64,000 nt of DNA from contig JAVUNC010000019.1 in NCBI GenBank assembly GCA_032173965.1, forward strand, positions 4,960,501 to 5,024,500, written 5' to 3'. This DNA is from Sitta carolinensis. Lineage: Eukaryota > Chordata > Aves > Passeriformes > Sittidae. The translations under genes and the position numbers were made by a program. The notes under the pieces were generated by a model. It searched no databases. It was not told the origin of the DNA and saw only the letters and a list, made by a program, of their open reading frames with translations. Below are positions 43,827 through 55,155 of this stretch, in pieces; the stretch's first letter is position 1; each line of letters opens with the position of its first letter.

Positions 43827-44179
43827 GCACAGTGAGTGAGACTGGCACAGAGCAGCCCCTGCCATGTGTCTCTGGGTGCAGGTTGAGAGTGCAGTGCAGC
43901 CTGTCCACAGTGACCCTTGGTCTTACTCAGACCTTTCCCCTTCCTGGGCACCCTTCATTCGCTTTCTGTGCTGCAAGGCCTCCCTCCTTCGGTGTTGGTG
44001 CCTCCATGGATTGCAAGCTCCCTGAAGCCATCCTGTACTCTGAGTCATCCCACTTCAATGCAGTCAGCTTTGAGATCTCTGACCAAGCAGCCTTACTTTG
44101 TGAAGACAGACACCATGCAATCTTAAGCTTCATAGTTGGAAAATTTGTATATAGCCACGAATTTCAGAATACCATTTAA

Positions 44180-44185
44180 AATAAA
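44180..44185 (+). terminator. BROX most distal poly(A) signal AATAAA (candidate)
   Basis: A canonical hexamer followed by ATGATCATGTTTTATTTCAT, a T-rich downstream region that fits a cleavage site. It would include all four Pumilio-type elements. Confidence 0.4.
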
Positions 44186-47100
44186 CAATCTTCAATGATC
44201 ATGTTTTATTTCATTATTTCAAATTTTGCATACAGTAGCAAGAAAAAGGCTCTGCCTTGAATGTTACCTTTTGCAATTTAATGCAACTTTATTAACTATA
44301 GAGAATGCTTTATCCTTGCTTAAAGGAAGATAAATTAATTGGGAGCCTGTGGAAGTAGTAGCTGCAATGAAGCATGTCAAGTCCTGGGGCAGGAAGAGAG
44401 GAGATTGGCTTCCTAAATTCCTGTTCACAAAAAAGAGTGATTAGGCAGAATTTTTTATGGCTGTACAAAATCCCAATACTTGCCAAGGTCTGTGCCATTG
44501 TGGGATATCGTGTATACGATGTGAAGGGGGTTATTTGGGAATAACTTCTCCTATATTCTGGGTGAAGCCTCACTAGCACACTGGCTTCAGTCTTCCCTGT
44601 CTGAACCAGACATGAATCTGCTGGTGACTCCAGGAGTCCCAGCTGGCTCTCAGAGCCATGTGGTGGTCTTTAATAATTCTGCTTCATGCCTCCAATCTTT
44701 CTGTCTGGCTTTGCCAAAAAGGACTCATGTGCAATGCCGTGTTGATGGCCCCTGGATGTAAGGGTGCCCTTGCTCTCTTGAGTTGCTCTCAAATCCGAAG
44801 GTCAGGGACCTTGTCCTCTGTGACACCTGGACCCTCCTCTGCTGGGTGCTTCCCCAGTTTCTGCCAGCACAGCTTAGTCAATGCCTTCTCCCCAAACATA
44901 ACGGCACCAACAGAGCCCTCTCGAATGGACAGAAAATTCCCACAGGACTCTGGTGCAGTGATGGCCACCAAGGGGCAGCAGAGCTCGTGTTTCCCTGCAG
45001 TTTTTCCACACAGCTGCCCAGTACAGACGGTGTGCACCCAGGAACGGCTCCACGGCTTTAAAATGGGAAGAAGTGTCACAAGTTCCACCTTGTTTAGGTA
45101 GAACATCTCTGTAATTACTGTCGGGGGGCATCCAGGAGCCCGTGCATGCTCTGTGAGCAGGAGAGCAGCTGCCCCTCCATCGAGGACACTGCCAAGGCCA
45201 TGGAGCAGGGGCACTGACAAACAATCTGAATTATCCCTAAAGAGCATTTCTTTTCAGCTATATCATGAGGGTTGATTTAAATCCATAAAATTTCTGTAAT
45301 TGCTTTTTCATTTCAGAACTGACCATTCTTATTTCTATGTAAATGATGGTGCTAATGGATAGTTATCCTTATAGCAGACTAACAAATAGCAAGACATTAC
45401 TTTCATGAGACTTTGTATGTAATGGTTTTTTACAGTCTCTTGCCCTGTGTCCCAGCAGCTTGTAGTTTTCCAAGTTTTTGGTGTGATACAACTGAATTTT
45501 AAAACAGGACCTCAGCTCTGGCAGCAGGTTCTGAGGGCTTTCCCCTTCAGCTTGATTCTTGTCCGTCAAATTCTATTCTTATTCTCTTTAACAAGACTGA
45601 AATTTGAACCTTTTTCACACAAACCTATTTAACAGCAGGCTTGCTTAGTGAAGGGAGTAACTTGAGAGGATAAGGGTAGCAGGGTAAAGGTTGGGACTCT
45701 TGAAACATGAGGTGATTGCAGCTCAGCCTTTTTGCTCTAATACAATTTCTTGCAGCTCTTTGCTGCTAAAGCAACACTGGTTCATTTCTAAAATGTAACA
45801 GCAGGTTTGCTGATGCTGCTTCCACACTGTTGTTTTTCAAGATTTATTTTAACTGTGTTTTGTGCTTTCTGATACTGCAAATGTCTTGTCACTATTCACC
45901 ACATAAGCTACAGCCATAAATCAGCCTTGTGTGATGGAGTCTCAGTGCAAGGTAAGTGGAAGCACTGGGACAATTATAATTTTTTAAGTGTTCCTAACAG
46001 AAGACACCTACATTAGTTGCCTTTTATCTAATGAATGGTTTACTGGTTTATCTTCTGAACATGGAGATAATGGGGAAAGCTCTGAGGGAAATGACATGGA
46101 CTTTTTTGAGTGACAAAAGACACCTTGGGGTACAGTGTTGAAGATCAATAAAGAATACAATAGGTTTCTGACAATGTGCTTTTGCAAATATTAATGAAGT
46201 TTCAGAATGTGACCCCAAAAAGTGTCTCAATGTCCAAACACTGATTGTTGCTGTTCCAGTATATCTCTGATTAAAGTAACTTAAAAGGCTGGGAGTGAAT
46301 TCTTACCCACTTGAGCCACGACACATCCCCTCCCTTTGCCCAACCAGTGAGATTTAATGTTCAATAGAGAAAAAACCACGATCATGGAGGAGAAAAGGGA
46401 ATTTTGTGAGGAAGAACATAACCTCAGTGACATCTACTGCTTTACTTAAGCTAAAGGGATCACTGGATCTTGTCATCTGATTCCTATTAACTGAAGCTCT
46501 TATTTTCTGATGCATGGGTCTTGGAGCTGTCATTAGCTGATGACTTCTGAGCATGGAAAACTTCCTGCTTGGCCATTACAAAGGAATTCGATATCCTGAT
46601 GTCCCTGAACCAGCCTGCAGAACCCTCTCGGTCTGGGCAAATGCAGATTTATTGTTTTTTTCTCACTCATCAAAGTAACCAAGTGGAAACAAAAAGAACT
46701 TTGGCTGACTGGAAACATGTAAAATTTACCTATATTCAGCAAGGCAAGTAGCTGAACATTAATAATAGTGATTTTCTTAATTCTTGCTCTCCAGGTTACA
46801 TATTTTTTTGCAGATTATCATAAAGAAGGTAGATAATCTAATAAAAGAAGAATACTCTTATCCTAGTCGATATGCTGCTGCAGTAATCTCCTATGAGATG
46901 CTGAATATTGTTCTAAGCCACTTTTAGCTGCACATTTTTGGTTGCTGGTGTGCCTGAAGAAAGGGAGGGGAACCACTGGAAGAGTGGATTGTGTAAAGTA
47001 CTATGCAAGACAAATTTTCTGGACATGCTTTTTCAGGGATATTTAAATTATGCTTTTCCCTGACACTTTCATGGTAGTTGAGAAAAAGCACGTCCAAAAT

Positions 47101-47229
47101 TTGGGTTTACATGGGCCTGTGAGGGTTCTGGCTACCTAAACTGAATAAACAAAATTTTCCAGCTGCTGGGCTCTCAGTTGAAAATGCAAATCAGTGTTAA
47201 CACTCTTGCCTCCCTTACCTTTTTCCTCC

Positions 47230-47250
47230 TTTTTTTTTTTTTTTTTTTTC
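47230..47250 (+). repeat. Poly(T) tract
   Basis: An uninterrupted T run of 21 bases. On the minus strand it reads as poly(A). Confidence 0.9.
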
Positions 47251-47854
47251 TGTCAGTCTGAGTGTAATGGTTTAGAGCATGGGGGTACTCACAAGGGTAA
47301 TATATCCTCCCTAAAGCTGTTTTCTCTCTCAGCCAGAGAAAACCAAGACAGAAATACAATCTACTGAAAGCAGACATTCATTCATCCACATGCAAATCGC
47401 CACCATAAGCCATGCTTGAGTCTCACAGGAGAGATTGGAAGTGACAAATCCTCCAAAGCAAAACTGGGAGCTCAGTCTTTTTCTGCATAACACGTGCTGT
47501 GAGTGATTGAAAGTTGTGAATATTTCATCTCTCTCTCTCTCACCAACCAGCTGCTGAGTGTCTCATTTCCTTGGCATTTCTGGATTTTCCTAATTTCAGA
47601 ATTGGAGAGTTGAATTTGTCACTTTTCAGCTCCTGCTGTATAAACCAGTGGTCAGACTCAATAAGTGCTCCAGCTAAGACAGCACACTCCACAGGCCTGT
47701 CTGCACTGCTGGCTGAAATACCAAAACTGAAATTATTTCCATTACACAGAACCGTTGTCTTATGATAATTTTGTTGCATATTAAGTTCCAGGATTTGAGA
47801 AAGTAATTCTGTGGTCAAAGCAGTGGGATTTATTCCCATTAGTTATTCTCTGTG

Positions 47855-47905
47855 GGGTTTTTTGGTTTTTTTTTTTTTGTTTTGTTTTGTTTTGTTTTTT
47901 TTTAA
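47855..47905 (+). repeat. T-rich TTTTG low-complexity repeat
   Basis: Runs of T punctuated by single G, including four consecutive TTTTG units. Confidence 0.85.
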
Positions 47906-48539
47906 TATTTGACTTCTCTTTAGAATCCTATGCCCACTAGAGAGAGAACTTTTATAACTATGCTATCCCTTGTTCATGTTCTGAATGACATCTTTCAGTG
48001 AAGGCTCTGAATTTTTTTGTTTCAGCTAAGGCTGCTAGCACTGTCTAGGGGACACTACTGTCCTGTACACGATAAACCTTGGGAAGGAACAGAGATTTCC
48101 CTCATCAGTTTTGATGTTCACTGCAAGGCAGAAGAATGCCCACACTGGCCCTTTGCTCACAGAGCTGTGCTTGTCTTTCTCCTGATTTTGTAAGTGAGCA
48201 AAGCACCACAGAGGAGGCTGTGGTCAGCCATTTCTGTCTAGGTCATATGGACCGGAGGCTCCATTTCCACCCCATCCAAGCTTTTGGCAGACTTGGGCAG
48301 TCTTCTGCACCTGAAGGATTGGCAGGTTGTCTCTGGCTACTGCTGAAAAACAGATATTTTCTAGTTATTGACAAAAAAGAAAGAGAAATTCTGGATCCCA
48401 GGCTATGTCCTTGTTAACCATTTAAAATGCTTTTTCTGGAGAACACCCAATGCTCTTTCACCAAACCTGGAATGAGGGGCTCTACTGTGGCATTCCAACA
48501 AGCCTGCACTAAATGCTTTGACAAAAAACATGCACACTC

Positions 48540-48790
48540 TGAAATGAAATCTTATTTACTGTGGTGTTATTAAAGTGCTAAATAAACAGACAAACTCAGA
48601 AGGGCTGCTAGGATGTGGGCGGGTGAATAAATAAGCTTTGATGCTAATGTCAGTCAATGCTAATTTCTATCCTTTGAAGAAAGTGTGATAAACACAGCTG
48701 TCAGAATTGTGATCTGAAATTGGTCTAATTAAATTAGATTTTTACTAGAATGAAAGCAGCTGAGCACCTTGTTTTGTTTTCTCTTTAGCT
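48540..48790 (+). promoter_or_regulatory. Motif-dense candidate enhancer upstream of the second CpG island
   Basis: Within 250 bases I see forkhead-type AATAAACA, TCF/LEF-type CCTTTGAAG, the compact run GTGTGATAAACACAGCTGTC (48683-48702) and the 13-base homeodomain palindrome CTAATTAAATTAG (48725-48737). That compact run combines T-box-half, GATA, forkhead, E-box and MEIS/TGIF-type cores. No open frame explains it. Enhancer function is inferred. Confidence 0.35.
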
Positions 48791-49724
48791 GGACTAATTG
48801 AGAGAATAGTGACTTTCCAGTTCTTTCATGGCCAGGTAGGAAAGGTAAGATTTGTTACATATAAACAAGGATCTGAATATGTACAAGACTTTTGTATAGC
48901 ATTCTGTATTTATATTCCTTTTGTTGTATTTGCTACCCATAATTTGCATCTTAATTTAGGATCTGAGCTGTTCAGGGGGGGATTATCTGTACTGGCCACT
49001 GAGTGCTTTCTTTGCAGTAATATGGGGAGATGATGTAACTGCCTCATGTGCATCTCTCAAGTTTATGTGTTACAGTAAAAGACAGCCAAGGGTGTTTCAA
49101 GGTTAAAACCTATTTCATCGCTGAGGAGAATAATAACTAGCCATCGCTGTAAAGAAAGGCATGAAGGGATAAAAGATAACAACCTGAAGTCAGATGATCG
49201 CTGGATAACCCTTCATTTTTGTCTCTTCCTTGTTTCAAAAATCACCTTGTTCCTTTCTGTGAATGGATACAAAGACCTGTTACTTCAAGCCTTGCAGATT
49301 TACTTTGTAAATGAAATTGTGATTGGGCTCAGGTCTGGGGGGGCTACTCCTTTCCAGTAGAGCTGAACATGAAGCAAGGTGATAAATTATTTCAGTACTT
49401 TTTTTAATGAGACCACTATTTTCCAAAGCAATCTAATTAATTACAGGAAACAGCATAGCCAAAAGTAAATAACGGATATATATACATATGTTTGATTTGT
49501 GAGTGCTATTGATTTTAATTTAATTAATATAAAAGAGATCTGTGTCAGAATTTAGTGCCATAAAATAAAAATATGAATTTATATATCGCTAGATTTATAT
49601 ACAGAATTACTGTATTAATATACCTTCTACCGGTGGCATCTATCAACTTTCAAAATGCATCAATTATAGCAAACGGATCTGCTGAACAGAAATTCGATTA
49701 ATTACATCATCTCTTCCATGCGTG

Positions 49725-49740
49725 GGCACTAGATGGCACT
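49725..49740 (+). promoter_or_regulatory. CTCF-like site
   Basis: GGCACTAGATGGCACT resembles the CTCF core CCACTAGATGGCAG with few differences. It lies about 1.2 kb before the second CpG island. A matrix scan would be needed to score it. Confidence 0.3.
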
Positions 49741-50869
49741 GAAAGACAGGAGCTGGGGTGTGGAAAACAGGTATTTTACGTTTCTTGGTGTTAGTGCACT
49801 TCAGAGGAGGATCACTGCAGCATAAATGATATCCTGTAATCTGTTCTGTGGGGGGAAAAAGAAAGAAAGAAAGGAGTCACGGGAATTACAGAAGCTTTAT
49901 TGCATGACTCGGTTGTTTCTTGGGTCTATGGAAGAAATTGGTACAATTAGAGACGGCTTGGCAGATCACGATATTAAGTGACATGGGCTGACAGCAAAAT
50001 CCCTTTGGTAGATGAGAGAAATGGAATTTTCCCTCTCTCACTTGCTCACGTCGCTTCCCAGAAAAATCTCCTCCAGAATTCACATGGGTACAGTTCCAGT
50101 CCCAAACGGGACAGTGTTAAAAACATGAACTTTCACAACATTTCACGCTGACCAAAGGCAAACCCCTGGGCTGATGGAGGAGACGCAGTTCAGGAGGAGG
50201 CCTGGGCAGAAGCGGGGATCGCACCGATTTATTGATCCCTCAATAAACCCGCTCCAGATGATCCGCGGGGGAGCATTGGCAGGGGAGGGGGATCCCCGGC
50301 TGGCTCCCATGCTCGGGCAGCCTTTCCAGAGAGCCCATCACCCTCCGGACGGCACGAAAGCGAAACAGCTCATGGTGCGCAAGGGATCACTGCAGATTAT
50401 CTATGTGACTATGGGGTTAGATGGTACAGAGAGGTACTCTGATTCCAACCGCAAAAGGGAGCGCCCGAAGGTTAGGAAATGCCGCATCTGTATTTCGGCC
50501 CGTTCTGCGCGCTAAATAAGAAAGGTGCGTTTTGGGACAGAAAAGAATGCAATCATGTAATTAAAACCTGAGGGGTATACACTAATCGGCGCATTCACGT
50601 GTGGAGCAAGCTTTTCCTAGGAATTCAGCGCCGGGTTTATCCGTGTAGGTAATGCTGTTTCCTATGTTTTCTTTCTCCTGCAATATTGACATGTTTTTAG
50701 AGATGGAGGGTGGTCCGCCGCGGGGACTCTGATCGCTGTCACTGCCTAGGACGAAACCGTCTGGGGGCCGCAGTGGCCTTCGCGGTGTAATCTTCTTGGT
50801 CTATAGGGGAATCTTTCAACCCCAGGCACGACCTCCCCACAGTTTTCGTGCATTTTTTAAAGTGTGCCT

Positions 50870-51440
50870 ATTGGGCTGCGGTTCCCCGCGGGGTGTGGGA
50901 CGCGCTCCGCTCGCTGCGCCGGGAGCGGGGCGGGCGGCGAGGGGCGGGCCGGGCCCTCAGGCGAGCCCCGCGCCACGCCCAAGATGGCGGCGGGCGGGAG
51001 CCGGGCCGGGCGCCGCGCTCAAGATGGCGGCGGCGGCCGCCCCGCCTTCCCCCGCCCCGCCGGCGGTGACTTCCGGAGAGAGCGGGCGAGGGCGTCCGTC
51101 CCATGGTAACTGCGCCACGGCGGGGACGCTGCGGCCGCCTTTCGCTTCCTGCCGCCGCCCGGCCCGCGACGACGGGCAGCCGCCGCCTCCGGGGCCGCGC
51201 CGCCGGCAGCCGCCAGGTCGCGAGGTGAGAGGAGCCCGGCGGGGCGGGCGGGCCCCGCGGGGCGGTCTCTCCGCGCCGCCCAGGTACCGGGTCGGGCCGG
51301 CGGCGCCGGGGAGGAGGCGGCGGCGGCGGCCGCCCCGCGCTCGTGTAGCGGGGGAGGAACCCCCGGTGCGGCGGGGGCAGCGCCCCGGGACAGCGGCGGC
51401 CCCTCCGCGGGGAGAGCCGCGCGGGGGGCGGAGGTGCCCT
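50870..51440 (+). promoter_or_regulatory. Second CpG island, probable DISP1 promoter
   Basis: An abrupt G+C and CpG-rich island rises from AT-rich flanks. It carries two AAGATGGCGGC elements (50981-50991 and 51021-51031), the YY1 type often found just downstream of transcription starts, both pointing in the + direction. A strong donor GCGAG|GTGAGA follows. Gene order in other amniotes puts DISP1 next after BROX on this strand. No DISP1 coding sequence is in the window, so this identity is inference. Confidence 0.6.
50930..51224 (+). other. Putative non-coding first exon of the downstream gene (DISP1 by synteny)
   Basis: The 3' boundary is the GTGAGA donor at 51225. The 5' boundary is set only by the YY1-type elements. 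ATGs inside (50984 and 51024) open Ala/Pro/Arg-rich GC-driven frames unlike the known DISP1 N-terminus, so I treat the exon as 5'UTR. Confidence 0.45.
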
Positions 51441-51546
51441 TGTGTCGGCTGAGCCGTACCTTGAAATAGCTTGTAAAAATTAATTCATCCTTCACCTTCA
51501 TTTCTGAATCTTTTGGTCTTTTGTGTTTATTTTACTGGGACCTGAG

Positions 51547-51549
<3 letters not shown>

Positions 51550-51580
<31 letters not shown>
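51550..51580 (+). repeat. Poly(T) tract, 31 T
   Basis: An uninterrupted T run followed by CCCCCTCC, about 330 bases after the exon-1 donor of the second island. Confidence 0.95.
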
Positions 51581-52714
51581 CCCCCTCCTTCTTTATTTAA
51601 AGGTGTTCAGGCACCTAACTTTTTTCGTTCGTTACGGGCTGAGATGCGATCAGCCTTTCGTGTGCTCCTGCCCTTTGTTCAGACACACGGTGCTTGTAGT
51701 TGCCGATTTTATTTGTTAGGAGCAAAGACTCCTCGGGAGCAGGTCTGCAGGCAGTGGTTTCGAAAGGGAGCTCCCGTGGCACCCTTTGTCTTGGCAGATA
51801 AGGATACGGTCATTCCCGGCTTGTGGCCGCGCAGCCCGTGTTGTGTTAAGGTTGCTCATTGCTTCCAGCGGCGGTGGAAAATGCTGGGGGTGTTTTGGAG
51901 AGACCCTTAGGGCAGAGGTCTGTCCAGAGGGATGTGGAAGGCTCTCCAGTTTGTGGCTTTAGTGCGAGCGGCCAGTTCCCATGTTATCTGCGGAGCGACA
52001 GCTGCAGCCAGCGCAGGAGCATTCCCGCTTTGGGAATGGCTCAGTTCCTGCCTCCGGGACAGCTCATTGCTGCTGCCTCACATCCCCGTCCTAGGAGAGG
52101 TCGAGAGGATACTAGAAGTTTAATGAAAAACTTTTCTGTGAGTAGGGGCAATAGGACACTCCATCTCTTTTTCTCAGCCTTTGGAGAAGATGGAAAAACA
52201 CGTGTTTGCAGAATGGTCGATGGTTCACGTTGTATGGATGTATATGAGAAGCAGCTCTTCAGGACAGAGATGAAGAGCTGTAGTTACTCAACGTGTCTGT
52301 AGCACGTGTGTGATATAAATGAACCAAAACTCTCTGATCAGAATTGCAAGTAGCTTGTTCTAGAATATATGGCTTGGACAAACCTGTGAAATAGTAACCA
52401 ACACTTAGGACGAGGCATCTGGATTGTCAGTGGGTTTATTAAAGTGCTCAGCTTTGAGAGTGTTGACTGGTGGAACTCCAGGCAAAAATAGGTGCCAGGA
52501 AACAGATGGGATGAATCGAGACTGGAAGGAATAAGGGGTTTCTTAACTGGACAGAGGAATAAGAGCCTGAAGCAAGCAGCCTGCAGGGATGGGTGTGGAA
52601 GAGATCTAGTGTCAAACAGCCAAGGTGGGGCCAGGGGAGAGTGTACTAGAAAAATATAAATACTTCAACCATTCACATGGCACTAAGGCTGCCAGTACTC
52701 AAGAAGTGTTGGGA

Positions 52715-52797
52715 TTCTTGGGGCCCTCCTGTGCTGGAGTTGGACTGAATGATTCTTGTTGTTCTGCTCCAACCCAGGAGATTCTGTGATTTGTAGT
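52715..52797 (+). mobile_element. Short CR1 LINE 3' end
   Basis: GGAGTTGGACTGAATGATTC, GTTCTGCTCCAACCCAGGAG and ATTCTGTGATTTG are the terminal bases of CR1 in sense orientation. Confidence 0.75.
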
Positions 52798-54754
52798 CTC
52801 TTGTGACAGATATTTAAGCTTGTCACCAAACCTTCACACTACATTAGAACATATATAACATTTACAGATGGTATTAATTTTACATATATTTATGTTTTTC
52901 TCTGGGTGTAAAATAAATTACTTGTGCTTCTTTAGTTTTTTAGCAGCTCCCAGAAACTCTTAACTGCTACTGGGATGCTGCTGTTCTGATTGCTGAATGC
53001 TTGTGTAAATTGAAATACAAATTAAAGAGGCAAACATCCAAGTGGGGGCTTTTTTGCTTAAGTACTTATTTTTAAATGTTAAACTTAAAGTAAGAAAACA
53101 AAACAGCCTTTGACACTCATGTTCTGTTTCAGAATAGAGTGATTGAACTTTACCATTGTTGTACTGTAGGCCGTTTGGTGGTCATTAAATAGAAAGAAAA
53201 ATCAGATTCCACAGGAATATTTATTTTCTCCTTTAGAGTGATGGGCGTGATATCCTGTATTAATATCATAGCCTAGTTGGAGGACACAGTTATTTTGAGA
53301 TTAGAACCATAAACGTGTATGTTGGTTAGATGCATGTTGAAGTGGGAACTTGACACTAGAGTGGTGCAAAGTATGGAAGAATGCCTTAGGATTTGAAACT
53401 TTCTGCCATGACTCAGGAGGGGGATTTTCCCCTTTGGAGGGTGACAATATATATATAGGGAATAAAGTGCCATTATTGAGCTTTCCAATTTTTTAGCCTG
53501 CTTTTGAGCTCGTTGTAGCAAAGTTAAGTTTGTTTGCAGGTTCTATGAAGTGATAAATAAGGCCACAGTGATGTCTGTTTGCCTTCTCTTGCACAGGTCC
53601 TGCAGGGGAGACACAACTTGAGGATGAAGTTTTCTTTGTTACAGAGTCACACCATTGCTGAGAATGTGGGTTTTTTTCTCTTTGCTTCCATTTTTCTCAC
53701 TCCTTCTTTCCAAATGCACTACCATCACAGATTCCTGGCTCTGTTGGAGCATGCCATGTGAAGCTGTTTTTGAGTGCTCAGAGAATTACTGTAGCAGGAA
53801 CAAAGGACAGTGATTGGGGAGAAGTGGTCCCAAGGGGTCTTGAGAAGAAAGAAATGGAATTCAGATTAGTAGCCTCCAAAAAATCTTGCCGTAGAAGAGG
53901 TGAAAAGTAAGACTTTGAAAGAACAAAGGTAAAAACAACATGTGAAAACACTTAGTTCTCATAATGTTACCCTTTCCCATGAGGAGGCTTTTTGAATGGC
54001 TTTCATAGTAATGTTTCTCATATGTTGACCATAGATTTATTTGGGCAGTAAGCTTGACTTTTTCTTTAAGCTTTTAACAGAGATGATTGATTTACTGGCT
54101 TTGATAGAGGGATAGAATTACTTTCAAACTTTGAAATACATAATAAGCACCTCAGGTAATTAGCAAGCCTACATCTATCTCTCTTTAAAGTGATCAATGG
54201 CATTAATTTGGTTTGGTAACCATGGTTATTTTCTCGTTCAGCAGCCATATGGTATTTCTGAGTTTAGTGTGATTTCCTGTAGGTGGTTTTTACAGAGTCA
54301 GCTGGGCTTTGGTGTGAAGTGCAGCAAAAATTAAATACTATGGGAAGGTGTGAAAATGTTCTTATATTAAAAGAGAGGGGGAAAAAAAAGCAGGTTGCTT
54401 TAACTTTGGTGTAAGAGTAGATTGTAGCCTCTAAATCAGACATTCAGGGAGACTGTAATGCTAAAGCAGTAAAAATTTGTAACTGCTGCCTGTTTGACAC
54501 TGAAGTTTTTAAATGCAAATCATAATCAACAGAACAGTGTTTCATTATAAACAAAATACTTTTTAGCTTTTCTAAAAACTAAAAAGTATCTCTTTCAGTA
54601 TAATACCTTTTTAAGAGGTTTTCTTCTTGAGGTGTGATACATTAATGCTGTTGTTAAATGTGTCATGACATTAATAGAACAGCCACAGGAAATTTCCATC
54701 TGAATTCTGATTTTTTGAGGCCTGCAGTAATCAAAAAAGTGTGAATTTTATCTG

Positions 54755-55155
54755 TCACATGAGAAGTGGCTGAGGGAACTGGGGTTGTTTAGTCTGGAGA
54801 AAAAGGAGGCCCAGGGGGACCTTTCTGCTTTTTATGACCACCTGAAAGGAGGTTGTGGACAGGTGGAGTTGGTATTTTCTCCCAGGTACCAAGTGATAGG
54901 ACAAGAAGAAACAGCCTCAGGTTGCTCCACAGGAGATCTAGATTGGATTTTGGGAAAAATATCTTTATTAAAAAGATGGTCAAGAAATGGGACAGTTGCC
55001 CAGGGAAGTGATGGAGTCACCATCCCTGGAAGGGTTCAAAAACCACACAGGTGTGGTGCTCATAGATGGGGTTTAGTGGTGGACTTGGCAGTGTTTGGTT
55101 AATGGTTGGGCTTAGATGATCTTAGAGGTCTTTTCCAACTGTAATGATTCTAAGA
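54755..55155 (+). mobile_element. CR1 LINE 3' fragment
   Basis: In sense orientation it shows TTTAGTCTGGAGAAAAAGGA, TTGCCCAGGGAAGTGATGGA, CCATCCCTGGAAGGGTTCAA and a terminus TCTTTTCCAACTGTAATGAT. It is 5'-truncated with no intact coding frame. Confidence 0.9.

Larger units (their letters stand above)
39939..44200 (+). other. BROX: Probable BROX 3' untranslated region
   Basis: The region is AT-rich, has no convincing exon and carries plus-strand poly(A) hexamers at 40607-40612 (ATTAAA) and 42972-42977, 43821-43826 and 44180-44185 (AATAAA). The last is followed by a T-rich stretch. The Pumilio-element cluster at 42.3-43.4 kb also argues for transcribed 3'UTR. The true end could be at any of these signals. 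Confidence 0.5.
44200..50870. other. Intergenic spacer, BROX to the next CpG island
   Basis: No complete gene is recognisable. In mammals FAM177B lies between BROX and DISP1, but I could not find its conserved motifs here. The stretch contains T-rich low-complexity runs (47230-47250 and 47870-47905), a motif-dense region at 48.5-49.75 kb and one small splice-like open frame near 46.8 kb. Confidence 0.55.

Noticed and set aside
50174..50515. 113-codon frame just upstream of the second CpG island
   Set aside because: No recognisable domain. It lies in moderately GC-rich promoter-flanking DNA where chance frames are common.
50796..51452. 218-codon plus-strand frame in the second CpG island, with an internal MAAAAAPPSP-type start
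   Set aside because: Composition-driven frame in GC-rich DNA that reads through a strong splice donor at 51225. It does not resemble the DISP1 N-terminus or any protein I know.
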